64,000 nt of DNA from positions 19,632 through 83,631 of the forward strand of contig CAZQIZ010000012.1 of the NCBI GenBank assembly GCA_964593585.1, read 5' to 3'. The notes beneath the pieces are model-generated. The model was not told the origin of the DNA. It saw only the letters and a list, made by a program, of their open reading frames with translations, and did no database searches. This document shows, piece by piece, positions 26,048 through 35,089 of the stretch. A program made the position numbers and the translations under genes. Source of the DNA: JACQFV01 sp964593585. Lineage in GTDB: Bacteria; Zixibacteria; MSB-5A5; WJJR01. Position 1 is the first letter of the stretch. Every line of letters starts with the position of its first letter.

Positions 26048-29000
26048 CTACGCCGCCACGTCGGCGCAAATCAACTCCGCCTGCTCCAGCACGGTCTGTG
26101 TCGCCTTTTCCTGCTTGTCCGGCGGGTAGCCGTGTTTGCGCAAAATCCGCTTCACCAAGACCCGCAGCTGCGCCCGGATGTTCTCGCGGACGGTCCAGTC
26201 AATCGTGACGTTTGAACGAACGATCTGTGCCAGTTCACGGGCGATGGTCCGCAGTGTCTCATCGCCGAGCACCTTGACGGCGCTGTCGTTGGTCTCGAGG
26301 GCGTCGTAGAAGGCCAGTTCGGCTTCGTTCAATCCCAGCTCTTCGCCTCGCGCATCGGCTTCTCGCATCTCTTTGGCCAGCGCGATCAACTGGTCGATTA
26401 CTTCGATAGTCTGAATCGACCGATTGTGGTAGGCGATAATGCTCTTCTCCAGCAAATCGGCAAACGACCGTGCCTGCACTGCGTTCTTGCGCGCCCGAGT
26501 TCTGATTTCCCCGTTGAGCAACTTCCGCAGCACTTCGATCGCCAGATTCTTGTGCGGCATGGCGCGCACTTCGGCGAGGAATTCATCCGAGAGGATGGAG
26601 ATATCGGGTTTCTTCAGACCGGCGGTGGCGAAGATATCGATCACCTTGTCGGAGGAGATCGCCTTCGAGACAATCTGCTGGATCGCCAGATTCAATTCCT
26701 CATTGGTCGGCCCGGTGACCTGCTTGGATTTCGTGAGCGCCGCCTTGACCGTCTGGAAGAATCCAACATCGTCCTGAATCCGGAGCGCCTCCTCATGCGG
26801 CACCGACAGCGCGAACGCCTTTGACAGATCCGACACCGCCTGCGCCAATCGCTGGCGTCCATCGGTCTGCTTGAGAATGTGCTCCTGCGCGGGCGGGAGA
26901 AGCCGGAGGCGCTTTTCCGGGTCGGGGGATTTCCAACCGGACCAATCGAAGCCGTGGAACAGATCACGGCAGATTTCGTACTTTTCCAGCATGACGGCGA
27001 CCGCCTCCTCTTGATCGATGGCGGTCTTGCCCTCGCCGCCGCTGTCGGTGTAGTCCTTCAGCGCGCGCTGTAACTGATCGGCCAACCCGAGATAATCGAC
27101 AATCAATCCGCCGGGCTTGTCGCCATAGACACGATTGACGCGCGCGATGGCTTGCATGAGGCCATGACCGCGCATCGGCTTGTCGACATACATGGTGTGG
27201 AGACACGGCACATCGAACCCGGTCAGCCACATGTCGCGCACGATGGCAACGGTGAACTTGTCGTTCGGGTCTTTGAACCGGTCGGCCAGCTGCTCCCGAC
27301 GCTGTTTGTTGCGAATGTGAGTCTGCCACGGCGGCGGATCGGTCGCCGATCCGGTCATAACCACCTTGATGAATCCATCTCCGTCGTCTTCCGAGTGCCA
27401 TTGGGGGCGAAGCCGGACGATCTCGTTGTACAGCGCAACGCAGATGCGACGACTCATGCAGACGATCATCGCCTTGCCGCGAATGGTGTGCTGGCGGGTC
27501 TCGAAGTGGTTGACCAGGTCCTGAGCCACGATCCGCAGCCGGCGTTCGGTGCCGACCAGCGCCTCCAACGCCGCCCATTTGCTTTTGAGCCGTTCCTTGC
27601 GTTCGCTTTCCTCCCCTTCGGTCACCTCCTCGAATTCGGGATCGAGGCGTGGTTTCTCCTCTTCCTTCAGTTCCAGTTTGGCGAGACGGCTTTCGTAGAA
27701 GATGGGCACCGTGGCGCCGTCGACCACCGCGCGCTGAATGTCGTAGATGTCGATGTAATCGCCGAAGACCGAACGGGTGTTTTTGTCCGACAGCTCGATC
27801 GGCGTTCCGGTAAATCCGATGAAAGTGGCATTGGGCAGCGCGTCGCGCATGTGGCGGGCGTAGCCGTCGATGAAGTCATACTGGCTGCGATGGGCTTCAT
27901 CGGCGATGACGAGGATATTGCGTCGATCCGACAGCGGCGGATGCTTCCCGCCGGGAAGCTCGGGGAAGAATTTCTGCACCGTCGTAAACACAATGCCACC
28001 GGATGAGACCGTCAGGAGCTCGCGCAGGTGGTCGCGGCTGGTCGCCTGATCGGGCTTCTGCCGGAGCAGTTCGCTGCAATTGGCAAATGTTTGGAACAGC
28101 TGATCGTCGAGATCATTGCGGTCGGTGATCACGACGATGGTCGGGTTCTCCATCGCCGGATGGAGGACAATCCGTCCGGCGAAAAAGGCCATGGTCAGGC
28201 TCTTGCCCGAGCCCTGCGTATGCCAGATGACACCGGCGCGTCGGTCGCCGGAGGGACGCGTGGCGGCCACGGTCGTTTCGACCGCCTTGTTGACTGCGTG
28301 GTATTGGTGATAGCCGGCCATCTTCTTGGCGTAACGGCCGGATTTCTCTTTCTCGAAGACGATGAAATAACGCAGCAGATCAAGGAAGCGGCGCTTTGCG
28401 AAGATACCCTTGATCAGCACTTCCAGTTGCGGCAGGGCTGGATTGGCCAGTTCCGTTCCCTCGATGGTGCGCCAGGGCATGAACCGGGAGCGATCGGACG
28501 TCAGCGTGCCGACCCGCGCTTCCAGGCCATCAGAGATGATCAGGCCGTCATTGTGCACAAAGAGCGACGGTATCTGTTCCTTGTAGGTCTGGAATTGGTT
28601 GAAGGCCGTCCAGATGTCGGCCTTCTCATCGGCCGGGTTCTTCAATTCAATGACGGCCAATGGAAGGCCGTTGACGAAAATGACCACATCGGGACGGCGG
28701 TTGTGCTTGTTTTCAATGACCGTGAACTGATTGACCGCCAGCCAGTCGTTGTTGTCCGGGTCATCGAAGTCAATCAGGCGGGCCTGTGCCCCGGCGATAC
28801 TGCCATCGTCGCGGCGGTATTCGACTGTGACGCCGTTGACGAGGCCGTTGTGGAAGAGGCAGTTGCGCTCGGTCAGATTGCTGGCGCTGATGCGGGTGAT
28901 CTTGCGAAACGCGTCGTCTTGCGCGCCCGCGGGCAGATCGGGATTCAGGCGCGCGAGGGCTTCGCGGAAACGCCCTTCGAGAATGACCTCGCCATAGTCC

Positions 29001-29119
29001 TGCCGCTCGGCCGCCAGTTCGCCGGGGGCGATTTCGGGGCCGAAGGCCGTGAAATACCCCAACTGCTCAAGCCAACCCAGGGTGGCTTCTTCGACGACGG
29101 ATTCAGTCAGATGCGCCAC
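26048..29119 (-). CDS. hsdR: type I restriction endonuclease subunit R
   Basis: 1023 residues from GTG 29119, preceded by GGAGACGAAC. The ribosome site lies inside the end of the transposase gene, and the two overlap by 13 bases. The frame is open further upstream but reads through a palindrome. The N-terminal nuclease domain has RRPDVVIFVNG and LAVIELKNP (PD-ExK, about 145-160). The SF2 motor shows Walker A HTQGSGKSLTM (about 303), ADEAHRSQ (about 406), FTGTP, and later TGFDVPCLHTMYVDKPMRGH and QAIARVNR. The C-terminal helical region (about 900-1020) joins the HsdM/HsdS core. It translocates DNA and cuts at collisions when HsdS-specified sites are unmethylated. Intact here although hsdM is interrupted. 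Confidence 0.95.
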   Translation of the reverse strand: MAHLTESVVEEATLGWLEQLGYFTAFGPEIAPGELAAERQDYGEVILEGRFREALARLNPDLPAGAQDDAFRKITRISASNLTERNCLFHNGLVNGVTVEYRRDDGSIAGAQARLIDFDDPDNNDWLAVNQFTVIENKHNRRPDVVIFVNGLPLAVIELKNPADEKADIWTAFNQFQTYKEQIPSLFVHNDGLIISDGLEARVGTLTSDRSRFMPWRTIEGTELANPALPQLEVLIKGIFAKRRFLDLLRYFIVFEKEKSGRYAKKMAGYHQYHAVNKAVETTVAATRPSGDRRAGVIWHTQGSGKSLTMAFFAGRIVLHPAMENPTIVVITDRNDLDDQLFQTFANCSELLRQKPDQATSRDHLRELLTVSSGGIVFTTVQKFFPELPGGKHPPLSDRRNILVIADEAHRSQYDFIDGYARHMRDALPNATFIGFTGTPIELSDKNTRSVFGDYIDIYDIQRAVVDGATVPIFYESRLAKLELKEEEKPRLDPEFEEVTEGEESERKERLKSKWAALEALVGTERRLRIVAQDLVNHFETRQHTIRGKAMIVCMSRRICVALYNEIVRLRPQWHSEDDGDGFIKVVMTGSATDPPPWQTHIRNKQRREQLADRFKDPNDKFTVAIVRDMWLTGFDVPCLHTMYVDKPMRGHGLMQAIARVNRVYGDKPGGLIVDYLGLADQLQRALKDYTDSGGEGKTAIDQEEAVAVMLEKYEICRDLFHGFDWSGWKSPDPEKRLRLLPPAQEHILKQTDGRQRLAQAVSDLSKAFALSVPHEEALRIQDDVGFFQTVKAALTKSKQVTGPTNEELNLAIQQIVSKAISSDKVIDIFATAGLKKPDISILSDEFLAEVRAMPHKNLAIEVLRKLLNGEIRTRARKNAVQARSFADLLEKSIIAYHNRSIQTIEVIDQLIALAKEMREADARGEELGLNEAELAFYDALETNDSAVKVLGDETLRTIARELAQIVRSNVTIDWTVRENIRAQLRVLVKRILRKHGYPPDKQEKATQTVLEQAELICADVAA

Positions 29120-29766
29120 GGTTCGTCTCCGTGGGGGCGGGGTGACCCCGCCCCTACCGTATCCGGGTTTTCGCGGTCCAACGCCCATTGCAAAGGATTG
29201 TTTGTGATGTATTCGCGGATTCGGCTTAATGATTCGTCGTTGCGGATAATGTGTTCGTAATAATTGCGTTGCCACACCCGCGCGGACGGCGTTTGGCGCA
29301 ATTCATTGATCGTTTTCGTCGTCTGGTATTTGAAATACGCAACGATGTTTCCCAATGACACCCGCCGTCCCCGTAGGGGCGCGGTTTCCGCGCCCCTGGC
29401 GGTTTCCGCGCCCCTGGCGGTTTCCGCGCCCCTGGCGGTTTCCGCGCCCCTGACGGTATGCGTCGCAATGGTGGCGTAGGGGCGGGGTAACCCCGCCCCT
29501 ACAATGACAATGATGCCGTGGACATGATTGGGCATGACGACAAACGCATCGGTGTCCACACCGACGAAATGCCGCGGGATGTCGTCCCACAATCGGACGA
29601 CGCATTTCCCGGATTCATTCAGCAACATTTCGCCATCAACAATCTCGCCGAATAGGCATTCCCGACCCTGCGCGCAGATGGTCACGAAATACGCGCCCGC
29701 CAGCGAATAATCGTATCCCTTCAGGCGGATGCTGCGGCGGTGGTGCCGTTCCGGGTCGTATTTCAC
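29107..29766 (-). CDS. REP-associated tyrosine transposase (RAYT, Y1/HUH family)
   Basis: About 219 residues from GTG 29766, which overlaps the hsdS stop as GTGA. The frame continues upstream inside hsdS. Core Y1 elements: RSIRLKGYDYSLAGAYFVTI, the HUH pair in VVMPNHVHGIIVIV (about 82-88), GNIVAYFKYQTTKTIN, and a tyrosine helix VWQRNYYEHIIRNDESL (about 168). The protein is interrupted by repeat-encoded peptides: VGAGLPRPY and VGAGSPRPH from two 27-nt palindromes, and four copies of ARGAET from an 18-bp tandem repeat. Such enzymes mobilise REP palindromes as single strands. Sitting in frame between hsdS and hsdR, it may be transcribed with the restriction genes. Confidence 0.88.
   Translation of the reverse strand: MKYDPERHHRRSIRLKGYDYSLAGAYFVTICAQGRECLFGEIVDGEMLLNESGKCVVRLWDDIPRHFVGVDTDAFVVMPNHVHGIIVIVGAGLPRPYATIATHTVRGAETARGAETARGAETARGAETAPLRGRRVSLGNIVAYFKYQTTKTINELRQTPSARVWQRNYYEHIIRNDESLSRIREYITNNPLQWALDRENPDTVGAGSPRPHGDEPWRI
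29131..29157. repeat. 27-nt REP-like palindrome (copy A)
   Basis: Two 13-nt arms around one central base, right arm ACCCCGCCCCTAC, one mismatch in the left arm. Lies in the last codons of the transposase gene, just before the hsdR start. Confidence 0.85.
29381..29452. repeat. four tandem 18-bp repeats inside the RAYT gene
   Basis: Four exact copies of GCGGTTTCCGCGCCCCTG, in frame, encoding ARGAET repeats in the transposase. The first copy overlaps a variant palindrome (GGGGCGCGG, TTT, CCGCGCCCC) starting near 29377, so the array looks amplified from a REP arm. Confidence 0.9.
29476..29502. repeat. 27-nt REP-like palindrome (copy B)
   Basis: Perfect copy: left arm GTAGGGGCGGGGT, centre A, right arm ACCCCGCCCCTAC. 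Inside the transposase gene directly after the HUH motif, in frame, encoding VGAGLPRPY. Confidence 0.9.
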
Positions 29767-31007
29767 AGTCCCCGTTCCTTCAAGAACCGCTCCGCATCCT
29801 TCACCCGAATCTCCCCCGAAATCAGCTTCGGCAGCAACGCGTCGCGCAGGGCGGCGAGGGTGCGGGATTCGCTCCGACACTCGAGCGTTCGCGCAAGTAG
29901 GCTATCCGCTGAACGATCGAATACCGCGACGACGGACGAAGGGGGCACAACGACTGCGAGATTCAGAATCGAATCGACTTGAGCGCGCTGATGGCTCTTT
30001 GAGGTTCCAGTCACGAGCGCCTCGATCTGCTGCCGAATCAAAGGCGACCGGGCAAGGCAGTAGGCATAGTTGCGCGTGAACGGAGTCCGCGCGCGCAGCA
30101 CGAGAAACTCGGTGGAGCAGACCGCTCGCAGGCCCGGGCGTACGTCTACCAGCCACACCCGTTCAATTTCCGGGTTCAGCTTCGAGAGCAGGATTATCCC
30201 GTGCGGTACGCGCCACTTGAGACTCTTGATGCTCTCCCCATGCTCGAGCTTCGGGCTTTGCCCCTCGTCAAAGGCTGGGATACTGTAGTGGTGGTAGAGC
30301 ATATTCGGCGACGCGAGCGGGTTTTCTTGGTCGCGAAGTTGCTCGACCGCGTCGCCGAAATGACCCACCTCCCACCCCTCCGGGATCTCGCCCAGCTCCG
30401 AGTCCTGGAAGGAATCGGGGAAGAGGTCGAGGATATGTCGTGGCCATTGTAGGGGCGGGGTTACCCCGCCCCTACATTTGGCGCGGACCGGATCGAAGTC
30501 CACAAACCACGACTTGAACAGCGCCCGCGCCATTTCCTCCAGCGTCTCGTTCATCCGTCGGTTCAGTTCGATCTTGTCGTCCAGCGTGCCGAGGATGTGG
30601 GCGATGGCGCGTTGTTGGGGGAGGGGCGGAACCTTCACCGGCACCGGGTGGACGAAGTTACGATTCAGGGACGGCTGGGCGCTACCTGAGTTATAGCCCT
30701 TGAAGTCGAACTGCTTGAGGAAGTAGTAAGCGAAACGCTCGTCGTTCCCATGGAAGTCGACCACGTAGAGCGCCGTATTTAGCGGCCAGAAGTCCGAGGG
30801 CGAGTAGCTGACAACGCCGAACGACGCACCGCTTCTTCCGACTGTGACGCCGGGCCCTCGCGCCTTTGGTACGTCATGCCACCCAGTGATCCCAAACGAT
30901 CCGAGTATCGGCACGTGTCCGGGCCGACGACTTTCATCCGGAAGGTCGTGGCCGCGCTGAAGCGTCACGAACTCACCGAGTGGCATTCGCTTCCACTCAC
31001 CCGCCAT
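29763..31007 (-). CDS. hsdS: type I restriction-modification specificity subunit S
   Basis: 414 residues with the usual two target-recognition domains. The first half starts MPLGEFVTLQRGHDLP and ends in the conserved helix PLPQQRAIAHILGTLDDKIELN followed by ALFKSWFVDFDPVRAK. The second half starts LGEIPEGWEVGHFGD and ends AALRDALLPKLISGEIRVKDAERFL. HsdS sets the DNA site for both HsdM and HsdR. A 27-nt palindrome is inserted in frame right after the central FVDFDPVRAK motif, encoding RGGVTPPLQ, a place that tolerates linkers. The start overlaps the hsdM stop by 11 bases and the stop overlaps the RAYT GTG. Confidence 0.93.
   Translation of the reverse strand: MAGEWKRMPLGEFVTLQRGHDLPDESRRPGHVPILGSFGITGWHDVPKARGPGVTVGRSGASFGVVSYSPSDFWPLNTALYVVDFHGNDERFAYYFLKQFDFKGYNSGSAQPSLNRNFVHPVPVKVPPLPQQRAIAHILGTLDDKIELNRRMNETLEEMARALFKSWFVDFDPVRAKCRGGVTPPLQWPRHILDLFPDSFQDSELGEIPEGWEVGHFGDAVEQLRDQENPLASPNMLYHHYSIPAFDEGQSPKLEHGESIKSLKWRVPHGIILLSKLNPEIERVWLVDVRPGLRAVCSTEFLVLRARTPFTRNYAYCLARSPLIRQQIEALVTGTSKSHQRAQVDSILNLAVVVPPSSVVAVFDRSADSLLARTLECRSESRTLAALRDALLPKLISGEIRVKDAERFLKERGL
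30449..30475. repeat. 27-nt REP-like palindrome (copy C) inside hsdS
   Basis: Perfect copy with 13-nt arms GTAGGGGCGGGGT and ACCCCGCCCCTAC around a central T. Nine codons long, so hsdS stays in frame. Confidence 0.9.
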
Positions 31008-32577
31008 ACCCCAACTCCCTCAGGTTGGCGGTGATCGCGGCATCCAATTTCGCGGCCTCGGCCTGTTGCTCGCGCAACTTGGCGACAAGGCGCTTCATCT
31101 TCTCGTCGAACGGTTCTCCGTCGTCCTCCTGCGCTTCGGCACCGACGTAGCGGCCCGGCGTCAGGACGTGGCCGTGCCGGCGAATCTCGTCCAGGGTGAC
31201 GGATTTGCAAAATCCCGGGATATCGGTGTAGGGGCGGGGTGCCCCCGCCCCTACGTTGTCGCCGCGCCAGGCATGATATGTCCCGGCGATCTTGGCAATG
31301 TCCTCGTCGGTTAACTCACGATGAACACGGTCGACCATGGTGCCCATCTTGCGGGCATCGATGAAAAGAACTTCGCCGCGCCGGTCGCGGAAACGGCCGT
31401 TCTTCTTGTCGCGCGCCAAAAACCATAGGCAGACGGGAATCTGCGTTGCATAGAAGAGTTGCCCCGGCAGGGCGACCATGCAATCGACAAGGTCGGCCTC
31501 GATGATGTTCCTGCGGATTTCCCCCTCGCCTGACTGATTCGATGACATCGAACCATTGGCGAGCACAAATCCCGCCAGCCCCGTCGGCGCGAGATGATGG
31601 ATGAAATGTTGCACCCAGGCGAAGTTGGCGTTGCCCGCCGGCGGGACACCATATTTCCAGCGCTTGTCACTCTTCAGAAGTTCGCCGCGCCAGTCGCTGT
31701 CATTGAAGGGCGGATTGGCCAGAACGTAGTCGGCCCTGAGGTCGGGGTGCAGATCGTTGTGAAACGTGTCGCCATGCGCGATCTGGGCATCGATACCGCG
31801 AATGGCGAGGTTCATCTTGGCCAGCCGCCATGTCGTGTAGTTGGATTCCTACCCGTAAATCGAGATGTCGCCGATCCTGCCCGAATGTGCCTCGATAAAC
31901 TTCTCGCTCTGTACGAACATGCCACCAGAACCGCAGCAAGGATCGTAGACACGCCCTCTATAAGGGGAGAGCATCTCAACGAGGACGCGCACAACGTGCG
32001 TTGGCGTGTAGAATTGCCCGCCCTTCTTGCCTTCGGCGGTGGCGAATTGGGAAAGAAAGTACTCATAGACACGACCGAGGATGTCCTTCGCCCGATCCTC
32101 CGGGGTGCCAAGCCCGATGTCGCTGACCAGATTGATGAGTTGCCCGAGCCGTTCCTTGTTGAGTCCCGGCCGGGCATACTCTTTCGGCAGGACACCTTTC
32201 AGCGACGGATTGTCCCGCTCGATGGCGGTCATGGCGTCATCAACGATCTTGCCAATCGTCGGCTGGGGCGCGTTGGCCTTCAGTCTTGACCAGCGCGCCT
32301 CTTTGGGGACCCAGAAGATATTGGACGCCCGATACTCGTCCGGATCTTCCGGGTCGGCGCCTTCGGCTTTCTTCGCCGCCAGTTCCGCATGCTTCGCCTC
32401 GAAGGCATCGGAGATGTACTTGAGGAAGATCAGGCCGAGGGCGACATGTTTGTACTCGGCGGCATCCATATTGCCGCGCAGGGCATCGGCCATCTGCCAG
32501 AGCTTGGCCTCAAAACCGAGGTTTGCCGTGTGGTTGTTGCGGGTGGTACGCGCCGAACGGCCGCGAGGGGGCATCAC
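30997..32577 (-). pseudogene. hsdM: type I restriction-modification methyltransferase subunit M, interrupted by in-frame TAG
   Basis: Reading from ATG 32574 (GTG 32577 precedes it), about 525 codons, all in one frame but with TAG at 31851-31849 (codon 242). The upstream part contains LGRVYEYFLSQFA, GQFYTPTHVVRVLVEML and the SAM motif YDPCCGSGGMF, ending GDISIYG. The downstream part resumes with ESNYTTWRLAKMNLAIRGID and carries NPPFNDSDW (catalytic NPPF, about 288). Family members read GQES here, so one CAG-to-TAG change explains the break. If real, no full methyltransferase is made while HsdR is intact, which would normally mean no active complex. Alternatives: a sequence error, amber suppression, or two assembling fragments. 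A 27-nt palindrome is also inserted in frame near the C-terminus. Confidence 0.9.
31228..31254. repeat. 27-nt REP-like palindrome (copy D) inside hsdM
   Basis: Arms GTAGGGGCGGGGT and CCCCCGCCCCTAC around a central G, one mismatch. In frame, encoding VGAGAPRPY in the C-terminal part of hsdM. Confidence 0.88.
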
Positions 32578-32726
32578 AGATTACCTCGAAACGAGACGTT
32601 AAAGCCGGGCGGCTTCCACAACGTGTGCCGGAGCCCGGATCATGACTATCTCAGTAAATGATACTACTGAGCCAAGTCGTGATCAAGAGGCGCTCCCGGG
32701 GACGAGCGCGGGATGCCACACCAGGC

Positions 32727-34331
32727 TCACTTCGTCTGTGGCAGGCCGGAGGCGGCGAGGGCGGCGTCTTTGTCGGCGATCAGGGACGTGCGGGAATGGC
32801 CGTGGCCGTTTTCGCCGTTGAGGTAGGCGTAGGGGTCATGGTGGACCGCTTCGCGGGGGAGCCAGTCCCAGAAGTGGCCGAGGTCGCGCTGCATGTGGCG
32901 CCAGTAGAAGCCGGGCAAGTCGGTGGATTCCTGCTCGAAGTAGGCGCGGAAACCATGGTCGCCGTTGAGATGCGCGCGCACCTTGCTGTAATACTTCACA
33001 CGCCCCGACAGTTCCGTTGACATCGCGCGCACCAGGTTCATCGCGCCGGGAATTGAAAAGCCGTTGGCTATGAAGCGTCGCGCCATCATTTGACGCGAGC
33101 AGGCGTAGGCCGTCAGGTCAATGATGTGGTCGTAGAAGGTCGACCACTCGTAGTTTTTCACCCGCACGTTCATCGCGTGATTGTTATTGAGGAAATGGAA
33201 GGGGAAGGGCAGGACGCGTCCGGCGCGCTGGTATTCGAGATTGAGATGCGCGGCCTTGCCGAAGGCGGTCAGAAGCGAGAAGGCGGGGAAGGCGCCCGGG
33301 GCCCGGTCGAGAAAGCGCTTGGTCAGTTCGAAGGGATCGGCGCCCTCATCGGAGTCGAGGCCGAAGACGAAGTTGGTCTGCACATACGGGATGTGCCGCA
33401 TGATCATGTTCACCTGGTCGGCGACCCGTTCGACTTTTTCCATCCCCTTGTTGGTGCCGGTCTTTGATTTGCCGCCCAGTTCATACCAGGACTCGATGCC
33501 GGGCAACACGGCGCGGAATCCGTTTCGCTTGAGCCGTTTGACATGCGACTCGCTGAGAAGCGAGAGACTGCTTTCGGCGATGAAATCGATTCGGCCCTCG
33601 GGGACCACTTCCTCGATGGCGTCCATGCATTCATCGAAACGCACGCCGAAATTGGGATCATGCCAGCCGACCCGCGGCCGCTTGAACTTGGTCAGGAGGA
33701 AGCGCAGGTCCTCCTTCATCACATCGAAGCCCAGCTGCTGGAAGGGAACGGCGGCGTCGATGCAGAAGCAGCAGGTGTAGGGACAGCCGACGCTGGAGAT
33801 CATCGGCACAATCTTGATGAAGGGGGCCTTTTTCAGCGTGGCGTCGATGAACTTCCACCGCTCGCGCACTCCGGGCAGGGCTGTGGGCTGCCGCGGCGCG
33901 CCCACCAGACGTCCCTCGGGTCGGTGCGGAGATGCGTCGCTTAAGATCTCGCCGATGACATGCTTGTCGGTAAACCCGGCGACGTAGTCGAAGTACTTGA
34001 GCGCATCCTCGGGGTAGCAGCGGGCATGCGGTCCGCCAAGGACCGTGACCGCGCCGCGCGACTGGAAGAGGCGCGAGAGCGCATACGACAATTGCGCCGA
34101 TTGGGTGAAGGCGCCGATGAAGATGACGTCGAGCTTGTCGGGGAGTTCGTCAAGTAGGTTCTCAAATCCGGTGTAGCAAACCAGCGTGACATCATGGCCC
34201 ATCTGCTCGCACCAGCAGCCGATGGCCTGCGGCATGATGCTGGCAAAGTTGGCGTTCATCACCCGGGCCCAGAGGCCGGGGTTGGGATTTTTCGCGACCA
34301 GGTCGATAATGCCGATTCGCAGCCTACACAC
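32727..34331 (-). CDS. B12-binding domain radical SAM protein
   Basis: 534 residues from GTG 34331. An N-terminal cobalamin-binding-like Rossmann domain (about 5-140, with IFIGAFTQSAQLSYAL and VLGGPHARCYPEDAL) precedes a radical SAM core with the cluster motif CPYTCCFC (about 185). Next come IDFIAESSLSLL, PGIESWYELGGKSKTGT and NFVFGLDSDEG. A C-terminal extension of about 180 residues is rich in aromatic and basic residues. The layout resembles methylthiotransferase-like or lipid/hopanoid-modifying B12-radical SAM enzymes, but I cannot name the substrate. It stands alone between the restriction operon and the cold-shock gene. Confidence 0.85.
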   Translation of the reverse strand: MCRLRIGIIDLVAKNPNPGLWARVMNANFASIMPQAIGCWCEQMGHDVTLVCYTGFENLLDELPDKLDVIFIGAFTQSAQLSYALSRLFQSRGAVTVLGGPHARCYPEDALKYFDYVAGFTDKHVIGEILSDASPHRPEGRLVGAPRQPTALPGVRERWKFIDATLKKAPFIKIVPMISSVGCPYTCCFCIDAAVPFQQLGFDVMKEDLRFLLTKFKRPRVGWHDPNFGVRFDECMDAIEEVVPEGRIDFIAESSLSLLSESHVKRLKRNGFRAVLPGIESWYELGGKSKTGTNKGMEKVERVADQVNMIMRHIPYVQTNFVFGLDSDEGADPFELTKRFLDRAPGAFPAFSLLTAFGKAAHLNLEYQRAGRVLPFPFHFLNNNHAMNVRVKNYEWSTFYDHIIDLTAYACSRQMMARRFIANGFSIPGAMNLVRAMSTELSGRVKYYSKVRAHLNGDHGFRAYFEQESTDLPGFYWRHMQRDLGHFWDWLPREAVHHDPYAYLNGENGHGHSRTSLIADKDAALAASGLPQTK

Positions 34332-34808
34332 GTCGACTCACCATCCATGACTCCCTCGCCCCGAGCGGTTAGGGTCGGGTGCGGTACGAACCATTCGCTT
34401 GCGAATGCATATGATCCTGCGGCGCGGCGCCGACAGGAGGTCCGGGTGGCGATCAGAGTTGACCGTGCGACGCCACAGCGACGGAGGGATGGTACACACC
34501 ACAGTGCCGGGAGACTACCGATTTCGTCCCGATCGAGGGCTTCATGTCAGCGGCGGCCACGGACGGACCGGGTCGGCGGTGATATAAGGCGTTGCGCGGC
34601 GCGATCTTACGTGTTCAATACAAAAAAGGAGTGAACTATTCCGGGAAAATGCCGTATTATGCAACAGAACGAAGCCACTGACTTTCTCAGATTGACCGCA
34701 CGGTTCAGATCCGACGGCACTCGCAGGAAAGATCGAATGGTTTCACCGGCCGTCGGGGCCAACGGACCGTGGGTGCCGATTCACCCACAGAAGAACAAAG
34801 GAAGTGTC
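34332..34808. promoter_or_regulatory. leader region of the cold-shock gene
   Basis: About 480 bases without a recognisable gene between divergent genes. A possible promoter has TATTAT at 34655-34660 with GTGAAC 18 bases upstream. This would leave about 145 bases of 5' leader before the cold-shock ATG, in line with the long structured leaders of csp mRNAs. GAAAG/AAAGGAAG just before the ATG at 34809 is the likely ribosome site. The assignment is tentative. Confidence 0.3.
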
Positions 34809-35009
34809 ATGGCGCAAGGAACCGTCAAGTGGTTCAACGATGCCAAGGGCTACGGATTCATCTCGCAGGAGGGCGGCAAGGACGTCTTCGTGCACCATCA
34901 GGCCATCCAGGCCGATGGGTTCCGCAGTCTGGCTGAAGGCGACCGCGTTGAGTTCGAAGTCGTGCAGGGCCCGAAGGGTCCGCAGGCCGCGAACGTTCGC
35001 AAGCTCTAA
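34809..35009 (+). CDS. cold-shock protein (CspA family)
   Basis: 66 residues, the standard single OB-fold. RNP1 KGYGFISQ and RNP2 VFVHHQAI are intact, with the N-terminal GTVKWFNDAKG and C-terminal GPQAANVRKL. Binds single-stranded nucleic acid and melts RNA structure. The longer open frame upstream of ATG 34809 is leader sequence, not coding. A strong terminator follows 21 bases after the stop. An RRM RNA-binding gene converges on it. Confidence 0.97.
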   Translation: MAQGTVKWFNDAKGYGFISQEGGKDVFVHHQAIQADGFRSLAEGDRVEFEVVQGPKGPQAANVRKL

Positions 35010-35030
35010 TCGCTGCATCTGCCAACACAA

Positions 35031-35064
35031 ACCCCCGGTGGGCATTGCCCGCCGGGGGTTTTTC
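35031..35064. terminator. intrinsic terminator after the cold-shock gene
   Basis: 13-bp stem (35031-35043 with 35047-35059, one G-U pair, arm ACCCCCGG then TGGGC) with loop ATT and a T5 tract on the plus strand. It lies between convergent genes. Confidence 0.9.
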
Positions 35065-35089
35065 GTTGTCCACGGTTCCGATCTCTGGC

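Noticed and set aside
29381..29452. CRISPR repeat array
   Set aside because: The 18-bp units have no spacers and are part of the transposase reading frame.
31849..31851. Pyrrolysine at the hsdM TAG
   Set aside because: The expected residue is a conserved Gln one base change away, and a type I methyltransferase has no known use for pyrrolysine.
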